A program made the translations under genes and the position numbers. Below are positions 6,777 to 13,284 of a stretch of DNA of 33,108 bases, in pieces; within the stretch, counting starts at the first letter, position 1; each line of letters opens with the position of its first letter. This DNA comes from a virus, in IMG/VR virus record IMGVR_UViG_3300049491_000386, positions 1 through 33,108 of that record. One strand, given 5' to 3'. A model generated the notes under the pieces. The model saw nothing but the letters and a program-made list of their open reading frames with translations. It searched no databases and was not told the DNA's origin.

Positions 6777-7436
6777 ATGACCGTCATTCGCGCGCAACGA
6801 CGCAAGCACCACATCATCTACAAAACGACCTGTCTAGTGACAGGTCGGTACTACATCGGCATGCACAGTACCGATGACCTTGACGACGGGTACCTTGGGA
6901 GCGGGGTTAGGCTGAATCGATCTGTAAAGAAGCACGGAAAAGATCAACACGGCAGAGAAGTTCTTGATCAACTTTCTACTAGACAAGCAGCATCTGAAAG
7001 AGAGAAGGAGCTTATCACCGAAGAGATGCGAGCTGATCCTGAATGTTTGAACTGCGGGGTTGGCGGTTTGGGTGCGGCACCAAGAACGCTGGACTCAGCA
7101 GAAACAAAACTAAAGCGTAGTCAAGCATCTAAGAAGGTGCACGCATCACTAACTGATGAGCAACGAGCTAGCCGTGCTAAGGCCATCAGCGAAGCAAACA
7201 AGATTGCACTAAACAAGGCTGACACAAAAGCCGCCCAGTCTGCCGCGGCAAAGAAGCGTTGGGAAGACCCTAAATACAGGGGAAGACTTACAGGCCTCAA
7301 CAGACCGATGTCCGAAGAAGCCCGTCTCAAGATGTCAGCCGCAAAGACAGGAAAGAAGCTCGTGCGAACACCAGAACACAATGCCAAAATTGCCGCAGCA
7401 CATAAAGCGCGATGGGCAGCAAAGGAATCGCAATGA
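6777..7436 (+). CDS. Free-standing GIY-YIG homing endonuclease (second paralogue)
   Basis: The 219-residue protein has the same GIY-YIG domain as the gene at 620: IIYKTTCLVTGRYYIGMHS, then EREKELITEEMRADPECLNCG. Residues 110-215 carry several NUMOD3-like DNA-binding segments (DSAETKLKRSQASK, MSEEARLKMSAAKTGKK, TPEHNAKIAAAH), without the NUMOD1-like tail of its paralogue. The DNA from about 6950 on is richer in A/T than its surroundings, suggesting transfer. It has a late promoter and hairpin gate. Its TGA overlaps the ATG at 7433, so the following phage gene has become translationally coupled to a selfish gene. Confidence 0.9.
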   Translation: MTVIRAQRRKHHIIYKTTCLVTGRYYIGMHSTDDLDDGYLGSGVRLNRSVKKHGKDQHGREVLDQLSTRQAASEREKELITEEMRADPECLNCGVGGLGAAPRTLDSAETKLKRSQASKKVHASLTDEQRASRAKAISEANKIALNKADTKAAQSAAAKKRWEDPKYRGRLTGLNRPMSEEARLKMSAAKTGKKLVRTPEHNAKIAAAHKARWAAKESQ

Positions 7437-8065
7437 GCAACAGCCCAGCCGCCTCGAAGTTCGCCAAGCCAGAGATCGAGTTCAAGAAGCTCGACGACCT
7501 GCCAGGCAAAGGCTTCGGCAAGCCGCACACCGCTGCGGCCGTGATGGCCGCCATGAAAGTGCTGCACAAGATGCTGCACGCTCAGGCCGCGGCTTACGGT
7601 GGTGAGGACAGCAAGCTGCTCGCCGCCGGGATCGCTGAAGGCCTGTCGTTCAAGTCGTTCCTGAAGCTGTGCGAAGGCAAGGACCTCTCAGCTGGTGAAC
7701 AAGAGCGTCGCAAGGAGCTGCACAAGAAGTGGCGCGAGCTGATCAACATGTCGCCAGCCTCGATCGAGGCGTTCAAGAAGAGCCAGACCGAGAAGGGTCG
7801 CAAGGACCCGAAGAAGTACCCAGGCCTGAAGCCCAAGCAAGCGGCGTCGATCGGCATCAGCTCTGGCGTCCAAAGCGCCGAGTGGATCGTCAAGATGAAG
7901 CAGACCCCAGTCGGCGAGTGGACGCCAGAGATGTGGAAGTGGGCTGGCAAGCAAGTGAGCTTCGTCTCACGAATGCTCGGCAACTCAGGCCCGCTTCGGG
8001 ATGAGAACGGCGAGCCAACCCGCAAGTTACTGTCACTCAAAATCTGGGGTCACAATCCACGCTGA
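7433..8065 (+). CDS. Conserved-looking unknown phage protein (210 aa)
   Basis: Start taken at the ATG overlapping the endonuclease stop (ATGA). The first 70 residues form a mixed helical region (HTAAAVMAAMKVLHKMLHAQAAAYGG). The C-terminal half contains SQTEKGRKDPKKYPGLKPKQ, then EWIVKMKQTPVGEWTPEMWKWAGKQVSFVSRM, and ends LLSLKIWGHNPR. I have the impression that the Trp-rich TPEMWKWAGKQVSF region is shared by other phage proteins but cannot name the family. It is basic and has no signal peptide or membrane segment. Function unknown. Confidence 0.75.
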   Translation: MSNSPAASKFAKPEIEFKKLDDLPGKGFGKPHTAAAVMAAMKVLHKMLHAQAAAYGGEDSKLLAAGIAEGLSFKSFLKLCEGKDLSAGEQERRKELHKKWRELINMSPASIEAFKKSQTEKGRKDPKKYPGLKPKQAASIGISSGVQSAEWIVKMKQTPVGEWTPEMWKWAGKQVSFVSRMLGNSGPLRDENGEPTRKLLSLKIWGHNPR

Positions 8066-8081
8066 CCGGGCAGTGTTAATA

Positions 8082-8109
8082 GTGGATGACGACCATCTGC
8101 TTCATCCAC
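8082..8109 (+). promoter_or_regulatory. Hairpin enclosing the start codon of the hydrolase gene
   Basis: GTGGATGA (8082-8089) pairs perfectly with TCATCCAC (8102-8109) across a 12-base loop. The ATG at 8086-8088 lies in the 5' arm, and the upstream bases offer only a poor ribosome binding site. This could hold down translation of the downstream hydrolase. The 3' arm is also coding (SIHG-like FIHG region), so chance pairing cannot be excluded. Confidence 0.4.
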
Positions 8110-8655
8110 GGGTTGAACTCCAGTCACCACTCTTTCGCGTACCTTGCGAACGAGCTTGGAGTTCCCCTCAAGGCAATCAACTATGATTCGTACCAACCGC
8201 TCGCTAAGTCAGTCGAGCAGGTAGCGCGACAGCTGCCGAAGAACGAACCAATCATCCTGGTAGGGCACTCCCTTGGTGGTGTGATCGCCATGTTGGTCGC
8301 TCACGCTGGCACTCACGACGTCAAGCGCGTCGTGACCATCAGCTCTCCACTGGGCGGCTCCAAAGCCGCGGTGTACGCCCGCTGGGTCGTCTCCGGCCTT
8401 CAGGTGCTGGGTGACATCACACCGCACTCAGTGTTCATGAAGCTGATCGAGGCTGAGGCCGCACCATGCCCAGTGCTCTCAATCATCAGCACTGGCGGCA
8501 GCTTGCCGACCTCCAACGAACCGAACGACTCAGTCGTCACGGTGGCCTCTCAGAAAGCGCTCAAGTACGCGAAGAAAGTTGAGATCAAGGCCAATCACTT
8601 CGAAGTTCTGATGATGGACAAGACTGTCGAGGCCCTCCGCAAGTTCATCGAGTAG
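8086..8655 (+). CDS. Alpha/beta hydrolase (esterase/lipase-like)
   Basis: The 189-residue protein is a compact alpha/beta hydrolase. An early strand carries the oxyanion-hole motif FIHGLNSS (6-13), and the nucleophile elbow GHSLGG places Ser62. Asp148 (PNDSVVTVAS) and His171 (KANHFEVLM) complete a plausible triad. It has no signal peptide, so it acts in the cytoplasm or is carried in the virion. The size and GHSLGG elbow resemble PGAP1/lipase-type or acyl-ester hydrolases; the substrate cannot be told. It sits directly before the large terminase gene (7-base gap, stop codon fused to the next ribosome binding site), an odd place for such an enzyme. All catalytic positions look intact. Confidence 0.85.
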   Translation: MTTICFIHGLNSSHHSFAYLANELGVPLKAINYDSYQPLAKSVEQVARQLPKNEPIILVGHSLGGVIAMLVAHAGTHDVKRVVTISSPLGGSKAAVYARWVVSGLQVLGDITPHSVFMKLIEAEAAPCPVLSIISTGGSLPTSNEPNDSVVTVASQKALKYAKKVEIKANHFEVLMMDKTVEALRKFIE

Positions 8656-8662
8656 GAAGCCA

Positions 8663-10207
8663 ATGGCTAAGAATCCAGGACTCAAGCGCGCGTACGAAAG
8701 CGCGGAGTACACCGTGCAGTCCGTCAAGGAACTGCAGAAGTGCAAGGCGGATCCGATTTACTTCATGGAGAAGTACGTCCGCATCCAGCACCCGACCAAG
8801 GGCTCGGTGGCGTTCAAGCTGTACGACTACCAGCGTGAGATGGTCGCCTGCATCCACGAGAACAAGGACTCGATCCTGCTGTGCTCGCGGCAGATGGGCA
8901 AGACGACGGTCGCCGCCATGTACATCCTGTGGCTCGCTACGTTCTTCAGCGAGAAGCGGTGCATCATCGCCTCGAAGGCCATGAACCACGCGGTCGAAAT
9001 CCAGTCGCGTATCAAGTTCGCGTACGAAGAGCTGCCAAACTGGCTCAAGGCCGGCTGCAAGTTCTACAACCGCACGTCCATCGAGTTCGACAACGCGTCG
9101 GTCATCATCTGTGAAGCCACGTCCGAGAAGACTGGTCGAGGCGGTTCGCCATCGATCCTGTTCCTTGACGAAATCGCGTTCATCTCAAAGCGCATCCAAG
9201 ACGAGATGTGGGCGTCCATCACACCATCGCTCTCGACGGGCGGTAAGCTGGTCATCACCAGCACGCCAAACGGTGACGCTGACTTGTTCGCGTCATTGTG
9301 GCGTGGGGCGAACGCGAAGCAGAACTCGTTCACACCGCTCCAAGTCCTGTGGTGGATGCACCCAGACCGCGACAAGAAGTACTACGAGGAGATGCGTGGC
9401 AAGCTCGGCGAGATCAAGACACGGCAGGAGTTGGACTGCGAGTTCCTGTCCAGCGACGCCTTGCTGATCAACTCGATCCGCCTGAACCAGCTCCGCTGGA
9501 CCGCGCCACTGTGGGAGTCGCTCGGGTTCAAGTTCTGGGTTCCAGAAGAAGAGCTTGGCGGGCGGAACAAGATTTACATGGTGTCGATGGACCCGGCAAC
9601 CGGGGCTGGCGCCGACTACTCCGCCATCCAGGTGTTCGACTTCCCAGGCCTGAACCAGATCGCCGAGTACCGCACGAACGACGTGAACATCCCGGTGCTG
9701 TACAGCAAGCTCCGCTGGCTGCTCAAGCGCCTGACGCAAATTCAGGGGAACGGTCGGGCCGAGGTGTTGTGGACGTTCGAACGGAACGGCATTGGCGAAG
9801 CCATGGCCGCGCTGTACTACAACGACGAGAACCAGATCGAGGAAGCCGAGCTGGTCAGCGACAACCCAACCAAGTACGGGGTGTTCACCACGGGCCGTCA
9901 GAAGGTTCTCGCGGCGTTGCAGCTCAAGACGCTGGTCGAGAAGATCGCGAACGGGATCAACATCCACTCCAAGGACCTGATCTACGAGCTGAAGCACTTC
10001 GTCTCCAAGGGCGGCTCGTACGCGGCGAAAGCTGGCGCGACCGACGACTGCGTGATGGCGACACTCGGCATCATGCGCCTGCTCAAGCGACTCTCTGAGT
10101 ACAACGAAGAGGCGTTCAACCAGGTGAACGAGTACGTCGACCCTGAGAACGACGAGCGCTCGATGGACGAGAACACGACCGACCCGATGCCCTTCAGCAT
10201 CATGTGA
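8663..10207 (+). CDS. 17: Large terminase subunit gp17 (packaging ATPase and nuclease)
   Basis: At 514 residues this is a compact T4 gp17 homologue. The N-terminal ATPase carries Walker A SRQMGKTT (75-82; T4 has nearly the same), Walker B ILFLDE (165-170, with catalytic E170) and the coupling motif TSTPNG (199-204). The C-terminal RNase H-fold nuclease has acidic residues D310 and D318 (SMDPATGAGADYS), E373 (FERNGIGEA) and D461/D462 (GATDDC). It docks at the portal, pumps DNA into the prohead and cuts the concatemer. It is shorter than T4 gp17, mainly lacking the long C-terminal tail. RBS AGGAA overlaps the previous TAG stop. No intron or intein interrupts it. Confidence 0.97.
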   Translation: MAKNPGLKRAYESAEYTVQSVKELQKCKADPIYFMEKYVRIQHPTKGSVAFKLYDYQREMVACIHENKDSILLCSRQMGKTTVAAMYILWLATFFSEKRCIIASKAMNHAVEIQSRIKFAYEELPNWLKAGCKFYNRTSIEFDNASVIICEATSEKTGRGGSPSILFLDEIAFISKRIQDEMWASITPSLSTGGKLVITSTPNGDADLFASLWRGANAKQNSFTPLQVLWWMHPDRDKKYYEEMRGKLGEIKTRQELDCEFLSSDALLINSIRLNQLRWTAPLWESLGFKFWVPEEELGGRNKIYMVSMDPATGAGADYSAIQVFDFPGLNQIAEYRTNDVNIPVLYSKLRWLLKRLTQIQGNGRAEVLWTFERNGIGEAMAALYYNDENQIEEAELVSDNPTKYGVFTTGRQKVLAALQLKTLVEKIANGINIHSKDLIYELKHFVSKGGSYAAKAGATDDCVMATLGIMRLLKRLSEYNEEAFNQVNEYVDPENDERSMDENTTDPMPFSIM

Positions 10208-10221
10208 TCCCCTCACTCGGG

Positions 10222-10248
10222 TTGACTAACCTGCGATCGCCGTAAAAT
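10222..10248 (+). promoter_or_regulatory. Putative sigma70-type promoter
   Basis: TTGACT (10222-10227) and TAAAAT (10243-10248) are close to host consensus -35 and -10 boxes, with a short 15-base spacer. It follows the gp17 stop and precedes a 44-codon frame at 10255, so a start at the usual distance would leave almost no leader for that gene; the real beneficiary may be the gene at 10386. This would separate the accessory small-gene chain from the late terminase unit. Confidence 0.45.
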
Positions 10249-10254
10249 GGTACG

Positions 10255-10389
10255 ATGACTGTACCTATGCAACACAGACACCACAAAATCCCTAAACACG
10301 CCGGTGGCAAGAAGCCAAAGTCGCTGGAAACACGAGCCAAGATGTCCGTCGCTCGCCGCCTGTACTGGGCGAAGAAAAGAGAGACATGA
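10255..10389 (+). CDS. NUMOD3-like micro-protein (44 aa), possible homing endonuclease remnant
   Basis: A 44-residue, very basic product reads MTVPMQHRHHKIPKHAGG and then KPKSLETRAKMSVARRLYWAKK. The second part is a good match to the NUMOD3 DNA-binding motif found in tandem in homing endonucleases, including those at 620, 6777, 20831 and 22717 here. No nuclease domain is present. The stop overlaps the next start (ATGA at 10386). It may be what is left of a deleted homing endonuclease, or a small DNA-binding protein in its own right. It is poorly served by a ribosome binding site, which weakens the case for expression. Confidence 0.5.
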   Translation: MTVPMQHRHHKIPKHAGGKKPKSLETRAKMSVARRLYWAKKRET

Positions 10390-10643
10390 TGTCGATTGTT
10401 GTTCACTGGATCGAAAGCCGAGCGCCTGGCAGCGGGTCATGGAAGCCTGACGCCGAGTTTTTCGAGGACGCCGAGTTCATGCTCGCCATGAAGCGGATGG
10501 AAGAGCTGCGCAAGGAAGGCATGACGCACGTGAGCATGAGCACCGAGCTCGCTGACTCCGTCGGCAAGCCTGGTGTCGACTCCGTGAAGGACGGCAAGAC
10601 GCCAGACGGCGTCGAGTACGACTGGAAGAAGCGGCGGATCTGA
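10386..10643 (+). CDS. Small unknown protein (85 aa)
   Basis: The product starts MMSIVVHWIESRAPG and is mostly helical (DAEFMLAMKRMEELRKEGMTHVSMSTE), with a basic end. The N-terminus could also be the second Met. The start overlaps the stop of the micro-protein before it. The final part (VKDGKTPDGVEYDWKKRR) looks like a loop plus a basic tail. I see no known family. It is followed by an inverted repeat and a new promoter. Confidence 0.65.
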   Translation: MMSIVVHWIESRAPGSGSWKPDAEFFEDAEFMLAMKRMEELRKEGMTHVSMSTELADSVGKPGVDSVKDGKTPDGVEYDWKKRRI

Positions 10644-10647
10644 GAGA

Positions 10648-10672
10648 TGTAACGGCCACCCGGGTCGTTACA
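10648..10672 (+). repeat. Inverted repeat TGTAACG...CGTTACA
   Basis: TGTAACG (10648-10654) and CGTTACA (10666-10672) form a perfect 7-base inverted repeat around an 11-base GC-rich centre, right behind a stop codon and just upstream of a TACAAT box. The GTTACA half-site is the same hexamer that is repeated before gp32 (14724-14783) and in other promoters here. It may be an operator or an RNA hairpin. Confidence 0.4.
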
Positions 10673-10682
10673 TGGTGTGGCG

Positions 10683-10688
10683 TACAAT
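10683..10688 (+). promoter_or_regulatory. Putative -10 element TACAAT
   Basis: TACAAT lies 28 bases before the ATG at 10717 and agrees with the TACAAT boxes at 14755, 17235 and 23997. No convincing -35 box is seen 16-18 bases upstream; the inverted repeat at 10648 occupies that region. Confidence 0.4.
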
Positions 10689-10716
10689 ACACCCACAGCA
10701 ACACACGAAGGTCACC

Positions 10717-11187
10717 ATGTTCCACGTCCTCTTCAACGGAAACCTGATCGTCGGCGTCACGACCGAGTCGCCCTTCACCGGCACGCCGAAGCTCAAGGAC
10801 CTCTTCGACCCCAAGACCGGCGCGAAGATCGTGTACGACCGAGTTGAAGATCGCTGGGACTGGAAGACCATGGACCGCGTCCGTGAGCTCGCCGCCAAGC
10901 TGACCGCGATCACCGGCAAGACGTACCTCCCCGCTGACGCTGGTTCCGCCGTGTCGCCGCGGTACGACGTGTTCCAACCGCCGGCGATCGGCGATGACGT
11001 CTCGTACGGCTTCAACGGCGACTACTACCCCTGCGGCAAGATCGTTCGCATCACCAAGGGCTGGCGCATCACGACTTCCGAAGGCAAGGTGTTCAACCGC
11101 CGCAAGGAATCCGCCGGCTGGCGCATGGTCGGTGGCACCTGGTCACTCGTGCAAGGCACGCACTACGAACAAAACCCGAGCTTCTGA
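10717..11187 (+). CDS. Unknown protein with conserved-looking C-terminal beta domain
   Basis: Start taken at the ATG with ribosome binding site GAAGG (10707-10711); an in-frame ATG at 10672 lies upstream of the -10 box and is unlikely. The 156-residue product has an N-terminal strand-rich part and a short helical middle (RVRELAAKLTAITGK). Its C-terminal domain (GDDVSYGFNGDYYPCGKIVRITKG, then VFNRRKESAGWRM and HYEQNP) has the look of a small SH3-like beta domain I have seen in many phage proteins, with a conserved YPCG and a final YEQNP. I cannot name it or give a function. First gene of the small-gene chain. Confidence 0.7.
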   Translation: MFHVLFNGNLIVGVTTESPFTGTPKLKDLFDPKTGAKIVYDRVEDRWDWKTMDRVRELAAKLTAITGKTYLPADAGSAVSPRYDVFQPPAIGDDVSYGFNGDYYPCGKIVRITKGWRITTSEGKVFNRRKESAGWRMVGGTWSLVQGTHYEQNPSF

Positions 11188-11189
11188 TC

Positions 11190-11393
11190 ATGCACACGTA
11201 CTACGTCAGCTACCTGGTCGGCAGCCAGGAAATTGCGAACCAGTCCAGCGAAGCCGCCCCGTACGTGGCGAGCACCGGTGACCTGTGCCGCTTTCAAGGT
11301 GTCGGCCAGTCGTTCAAGGTCGTTGGTCGAGTGCAGACCATCACCCCGCACATGACCACCATCGAAGTCCTCCTCGAAAGGTTCTACTCATGA
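11190..11393 (+). CDS. Small unknown protein (67 aa)
   Basis: The product is short and strand-rich: MHTYYVSYLVGSQEIANQSS, then GQSFKVVGRVQTITPHMTTIEVLLE. It begins two bases after the previous stop and its own stop overlaps the next start (ATGA at 11390). It has no signal peptide. Unknown function; retained because of tight coupling on both sides and typical codon use. Confidence 0.65.
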   Translation: MHTYYVSYLVGSQEIANQSSEAAPYVASTGDLCRFQGVGQSFKVVGRVQTITPHMTTIEVLLERFYS

Positions 11394-11560
11394 TCATTCT
11401 CGCGATCTACCTGCTCGTGCTCGGCTCCTTCCTGTTCGCGCACCACTGCGCGAGCGTTCGTTCTGGCACGCATCTCGATCCGTACCGCGACGTCGGCCAA
11501 GGTGGCATCACCAAGGAAGGCGTCGACCAGCAGTTGGCCCTGCTCAAGGACTGCCGTTGA
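11390..11560 (+). CDS. Small membrane protein (56 aa)
   Basis: The start is the ATG in the ATGA overlap. MIILAIYLLVLGSFLFAHHCAS gives one strong N-terminal transmembrane helix (or uncleaved signal anchor), followed by about 35 soluble residues (SGTHLDPYRDV, EGVDQQLALLKDCR). Together with the membrane or exported products at 12670, 12765 and 14424 it suggests that part of this chain acts at the cell envelope. No family is recognised. Confidence 0.65.
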   Translation: MIILAIYLLVLGSFLFAHHCASVRSGTHLDPYRDVGQGGITKEGVDQQLALLKDCR

Positions 11561-11823
11561 GCAAGCTGCGCGTCAGCCGTCGCCTCCATATCGAGCTCGC
11601 GTACGACGCGGCCGACTGGAAGATCGTGGCGGCCTTCCCGAGTGCGCGAGCGTTGGCGAACATGCTGAACCAGACAGTCACGCTGTGCGTGAACGAGCGA
11701 CAGTTCACCAGCGCTGGAACCTACTCGGTCGTCTCGCGCGCGATCGAGAAGTACTGCCCAAGCGCGGAAACCTGTGACTTCCTGAACAAGGTGCTCAATG
11801 ACATCTACAACTTCGACAACTGA
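11557..11823 (+). CDS. Small unknown protein (88 aa), TTG start
   Basis: The TTG start lies in a TTGA overlap with the previous stop and has a good AAGGA ribosome binding site at 11546-11550. The product begins SKLRVSRRLHIELAYDAAD after its initiator and is a mixed alpha/beta protein with helices SARALANMLNQ and YCPSAETCDFLNKVLNDIY. It overlaps the next gene by 26 bases. Function unknown. Confidence 0.6.
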   Translation: MSKLRVSRRLHIELAYDAADWKIVAAFPSARALANMLNQTVTLCVNERQFTSAGTYSVVSRAIEKYCPSAETCDFLNKVLNDIYNFDN

Positions 11824-12190
11824 GCTCCAGAAGCTCAAGGCCGAGAAGGCGCCGGTCAAGGACTGGGCGGCCATCATCGCGAATGCGTTCAAGCAAGCGG
11901 CCGAAGCGGCGGCTGGCAAGATCGAAGAAGACGAGCTGATGGGCCTCAACACCTGGTACCCGTGCGGTTTCGCCTGGGTGAACATCAAGCCGGCTCGCGG
12001 CCCGCTCGTCGCGTACCTGAAGTCGATTGGCGAGGGATACACCGACGAGTACTACGGCGGGTACACCGTGTACAACCCGTCCAAGAACCACACGCAGTGG
12101 ATGGACGCCAAGAAAGCCGGTGCGCGCGCCTTCGCTGACGAGCTCAAGATCGCCGGCATCCAGTGCACCGTCGGAACCCGGATGGACTGA
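11798..12190 (+). CDS. Unknown protein (130 aa)
   Basis: The product opens with a Thr/Ser-rich stretch and a charged helix (ELQKLKAEKAPVKDW), then an Ala-rich helix (FKQAAEAAAGKIEEDEL). The C-terminal half is compact and aromatic: TWYPCGFAWVNIKPARGPLVAYLKS, GYTDEYYGGYTVYNPS and WMDAKKAGARAFADELKIAGI. The pattern CGFAWV...ARGPLV with a terminal helix resembles small proteins often found in T4-like accessory regions, but I cannot name a family. The start overlaps the previous gene by 26 bases. Its stop is followed by the next ATG after one base. Confidence 0.7.
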   Translation: MTSTTSTTELQKLKAEKAPVKDWAAIIANAFKQAAEAAAGKIEEDELMGLNTWYPCGFAWVNIKPARGPLVAYLKSIGEGYTDEYYGGYTVYNPSKNHTQWMDAKKAGARAFADELKIAGIQCTVGTRMD

Positions 12191-12191
12191 C

Positions 12192-12452
12192 ATGAACCGC
12201 CCATTCGACGACTTCTACTGCCCGTGGTCCGTCCGCGTGGTCGGCCCGTCGGGAACCGAGTGGTACCTCGACGCGCTCGGCGAGCGGAACGTGTACGACA
12301 AGCGCCGCCGCTTCACATCGCGTGATGGAGCCGAAGCGTTCATGCAGCACTCGTGGGCGATCCTGACCCGCACCACGACGACCGAGACCGTCGAGTCGCA
12401 CTACCGCGCCGAGGGTTTCCTGATCGACGTGGTGAACATGGAGGGCGAATGA
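12192..12452 (+). CDS. Small unknown protein (86 aa)
   Basis: The product starts MNRPFDDFYCPWSVRVVGPSG and alternates strands and one helix (SRDGAEAFMQHSWAILTRT). No known motif is present. The start is one base after the previous stop, and its own stop overlaps the next start (ATGA at 12449). Longer frames that run through here in the same phase are read-throughs of neighbouring genes and were not used. Confidence 0.65.
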   Translation: MNRPFDDFYCPWSVRVVGPSGTEWYLDALGERNVYDKRRRFTSRDGAEAFMQHSWAILTRTTTTETVESHYRAEGFLIDVVNMEGE

Positions 12453-12673
12453 GCAAGCTGAAGCCCAAGGTCCCTCTCACGAGCCGAACCCTCGCTGGGC
12501 TCGTCGAGGAGATTCGTGCGCGTGTCTCTCGCTCGCGTCCGAAGGTCCACATGATCGACGGCAAGCCACATCGCATGCGACGTGGTGTGCTCGTTGAAAT
12601 CCCCGCCGAGTGGTTCGGCAAAGTCACGCACAAGCAGACGATCCGCAAGCGTCCGTCCAAGGACCCGAGATGA
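12449..12673 (+). CDS. Small basic unknown protein (74 aa)
   Basis: Very basic protein: MSKLKPKVPLTSRTLAG, a helix LVEEIRARVSRSRP, then HMIDGKPHRMRRGVLVEIPAEWFG and a Lys/Arg-rich tail. The charge suggests nucleic-acid binding, although nothing more specific can be said. ATGA overlaps couple it on both sides. An upstream start at 12353 in the same frame would run inside the previous gene and is rejected. Confidence 0.65.
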   Translation: MSKLKPKVPLTSRTLAGLVEEIRARVSRSRPKVHMIDGKPHRMRRGVLVEIPAEWFGKVTHKQTIRKRPSKDPR

Positions 12674-12768
12674 ACCTGCTGACCTTCATCACCGACCTGG
12701 GCCTTGGCCTGGTCACCCTGGCTTTCATGGAAGCCTGGATTTTCGTAACCAAATGGGGACAAGAATGA
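12670..12768 (+). CDS. Tiny membrane protein (32 aa)
   Basis: The frame reads MNLLTFITDLGLGLVTLAFM, then EAWIFVTKWGQE: essentially a single transmembrane helix. It fills precisely the space between the previous gene and the exported protein, with ATGA overlaps at both ends (12670 and 12765). This exact coupling is the main evidence that it is real. It may assist or anchor the protein encoded next. Confidence 0.55.
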   Translation: MNLLTFITDLGLGLVTLAFMEAWIFVTKWGQE

Positions 12769-13265
12769 ACCGCAAGAACCTGATGCTGATCCTGGCCTTC
12801 GCCATCATGATGTGGGGCGCCAGCTCCGTGTTCGCGCACGGCAGCTCGCACCCGAAGGGTGAGACCACGCCAGGTGGCTCGTTCGTGCCGTACGAGCAGG
12901 CCGTACGTGTGATGCACTTCTCGAATGACGGCATCTGGCAGAATCAGGCGGGTGACATCATGGTCTGCCCGCTTGGGCTGAAGGCCGAGGATCGTGACAA
13001 GAAGCTGTGCTTCGACGAGAAGGACAAGCTCAAGACTGATCGCTGGATGTTCCTGAACGACATCAAGATGCCAGGGTTCGAGATCAGCGGCGTCGACTTC
13101 CGCCTCGCGGGTCAGTACGGCTCGCAGCACCTGTACGTGTACTGGCGCAAGATCCCCGCGCCCCAGCCGACCCCAGTTCCGGTCGCCGCCCCGGCCTCAG
13201 CGCCCGCCGCTCCAGCCACGATCGTGATCAACGCCTCCCGAGTTGTTGTCGTCCCGAAGAAGTAA
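12765..13265 (+). CDS. Exported protein with signal peptide (166 aa)
   Basis: The N-terminus is a textbook signal peptide: basic MNRKN, a hydrophobic core (LMLILAFAIMMWGA) and a likely cut after SVFA (residue 24). The mature part has a mixed domain (YEQAVRVMHFSNDGIWQNQAGDIMVCPLG, two cysteines in all) that resembles no family I can name. It ends with a long Pro/Ala/Val spacer and a short hydrophobic, basic tail (VVVVPKK). No lipobox Cys follows the signal. A periplasmic phage protein in an accessory chain could act in exclusion of other phages or in lysis; both are guesses. It is the last of the coupled small genes before a new promoter. Confidence 0.75.
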   Translation: MNRKNLMLILAFAIMMWGASSVFAHGSSHPKGETTPGGSFVPYEQAVRVMHFSNDGIWQNQAGDIMVCPLGLKAEDRDKKLCFDEKDKLKTDRWMFLNDIKMPGFEISGVDFRLAGQYGSQHLYVYWRKIPAPQPTPVPVAAPASAPAAPATIVINASRVVVVPKK

Positions 13266-13273
13266 CCTATGAT
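13246..13273 (+). promoter_or_regulatory. Possible sigma70-type promoter for the HD-kinase gene
   Basis: TTGTCG (13246-13251) and TATGAT (13268-13273), spaced by 16 bases, lie across the end of the exported-protein gene, 12 bases before the ATG at 13285. An alternative -10, TAGAAT, overlaps at 13273-13278. The -35 is weak, and the short leader makes the call uncertain. Confidence 0.35.
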
Positions 13274-13284
13274 AGAATGGCAGC

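Noticed and set aside
7269-7276. CCTAAATA inside the second GIY-YIG gene
   Set aside because: It matches the late octamer but lies within coding sequence 157 bases from the next start, encodes ordinary residues (PKY), and has no leader features. It could be a weak internal promoter, but there is no added support.
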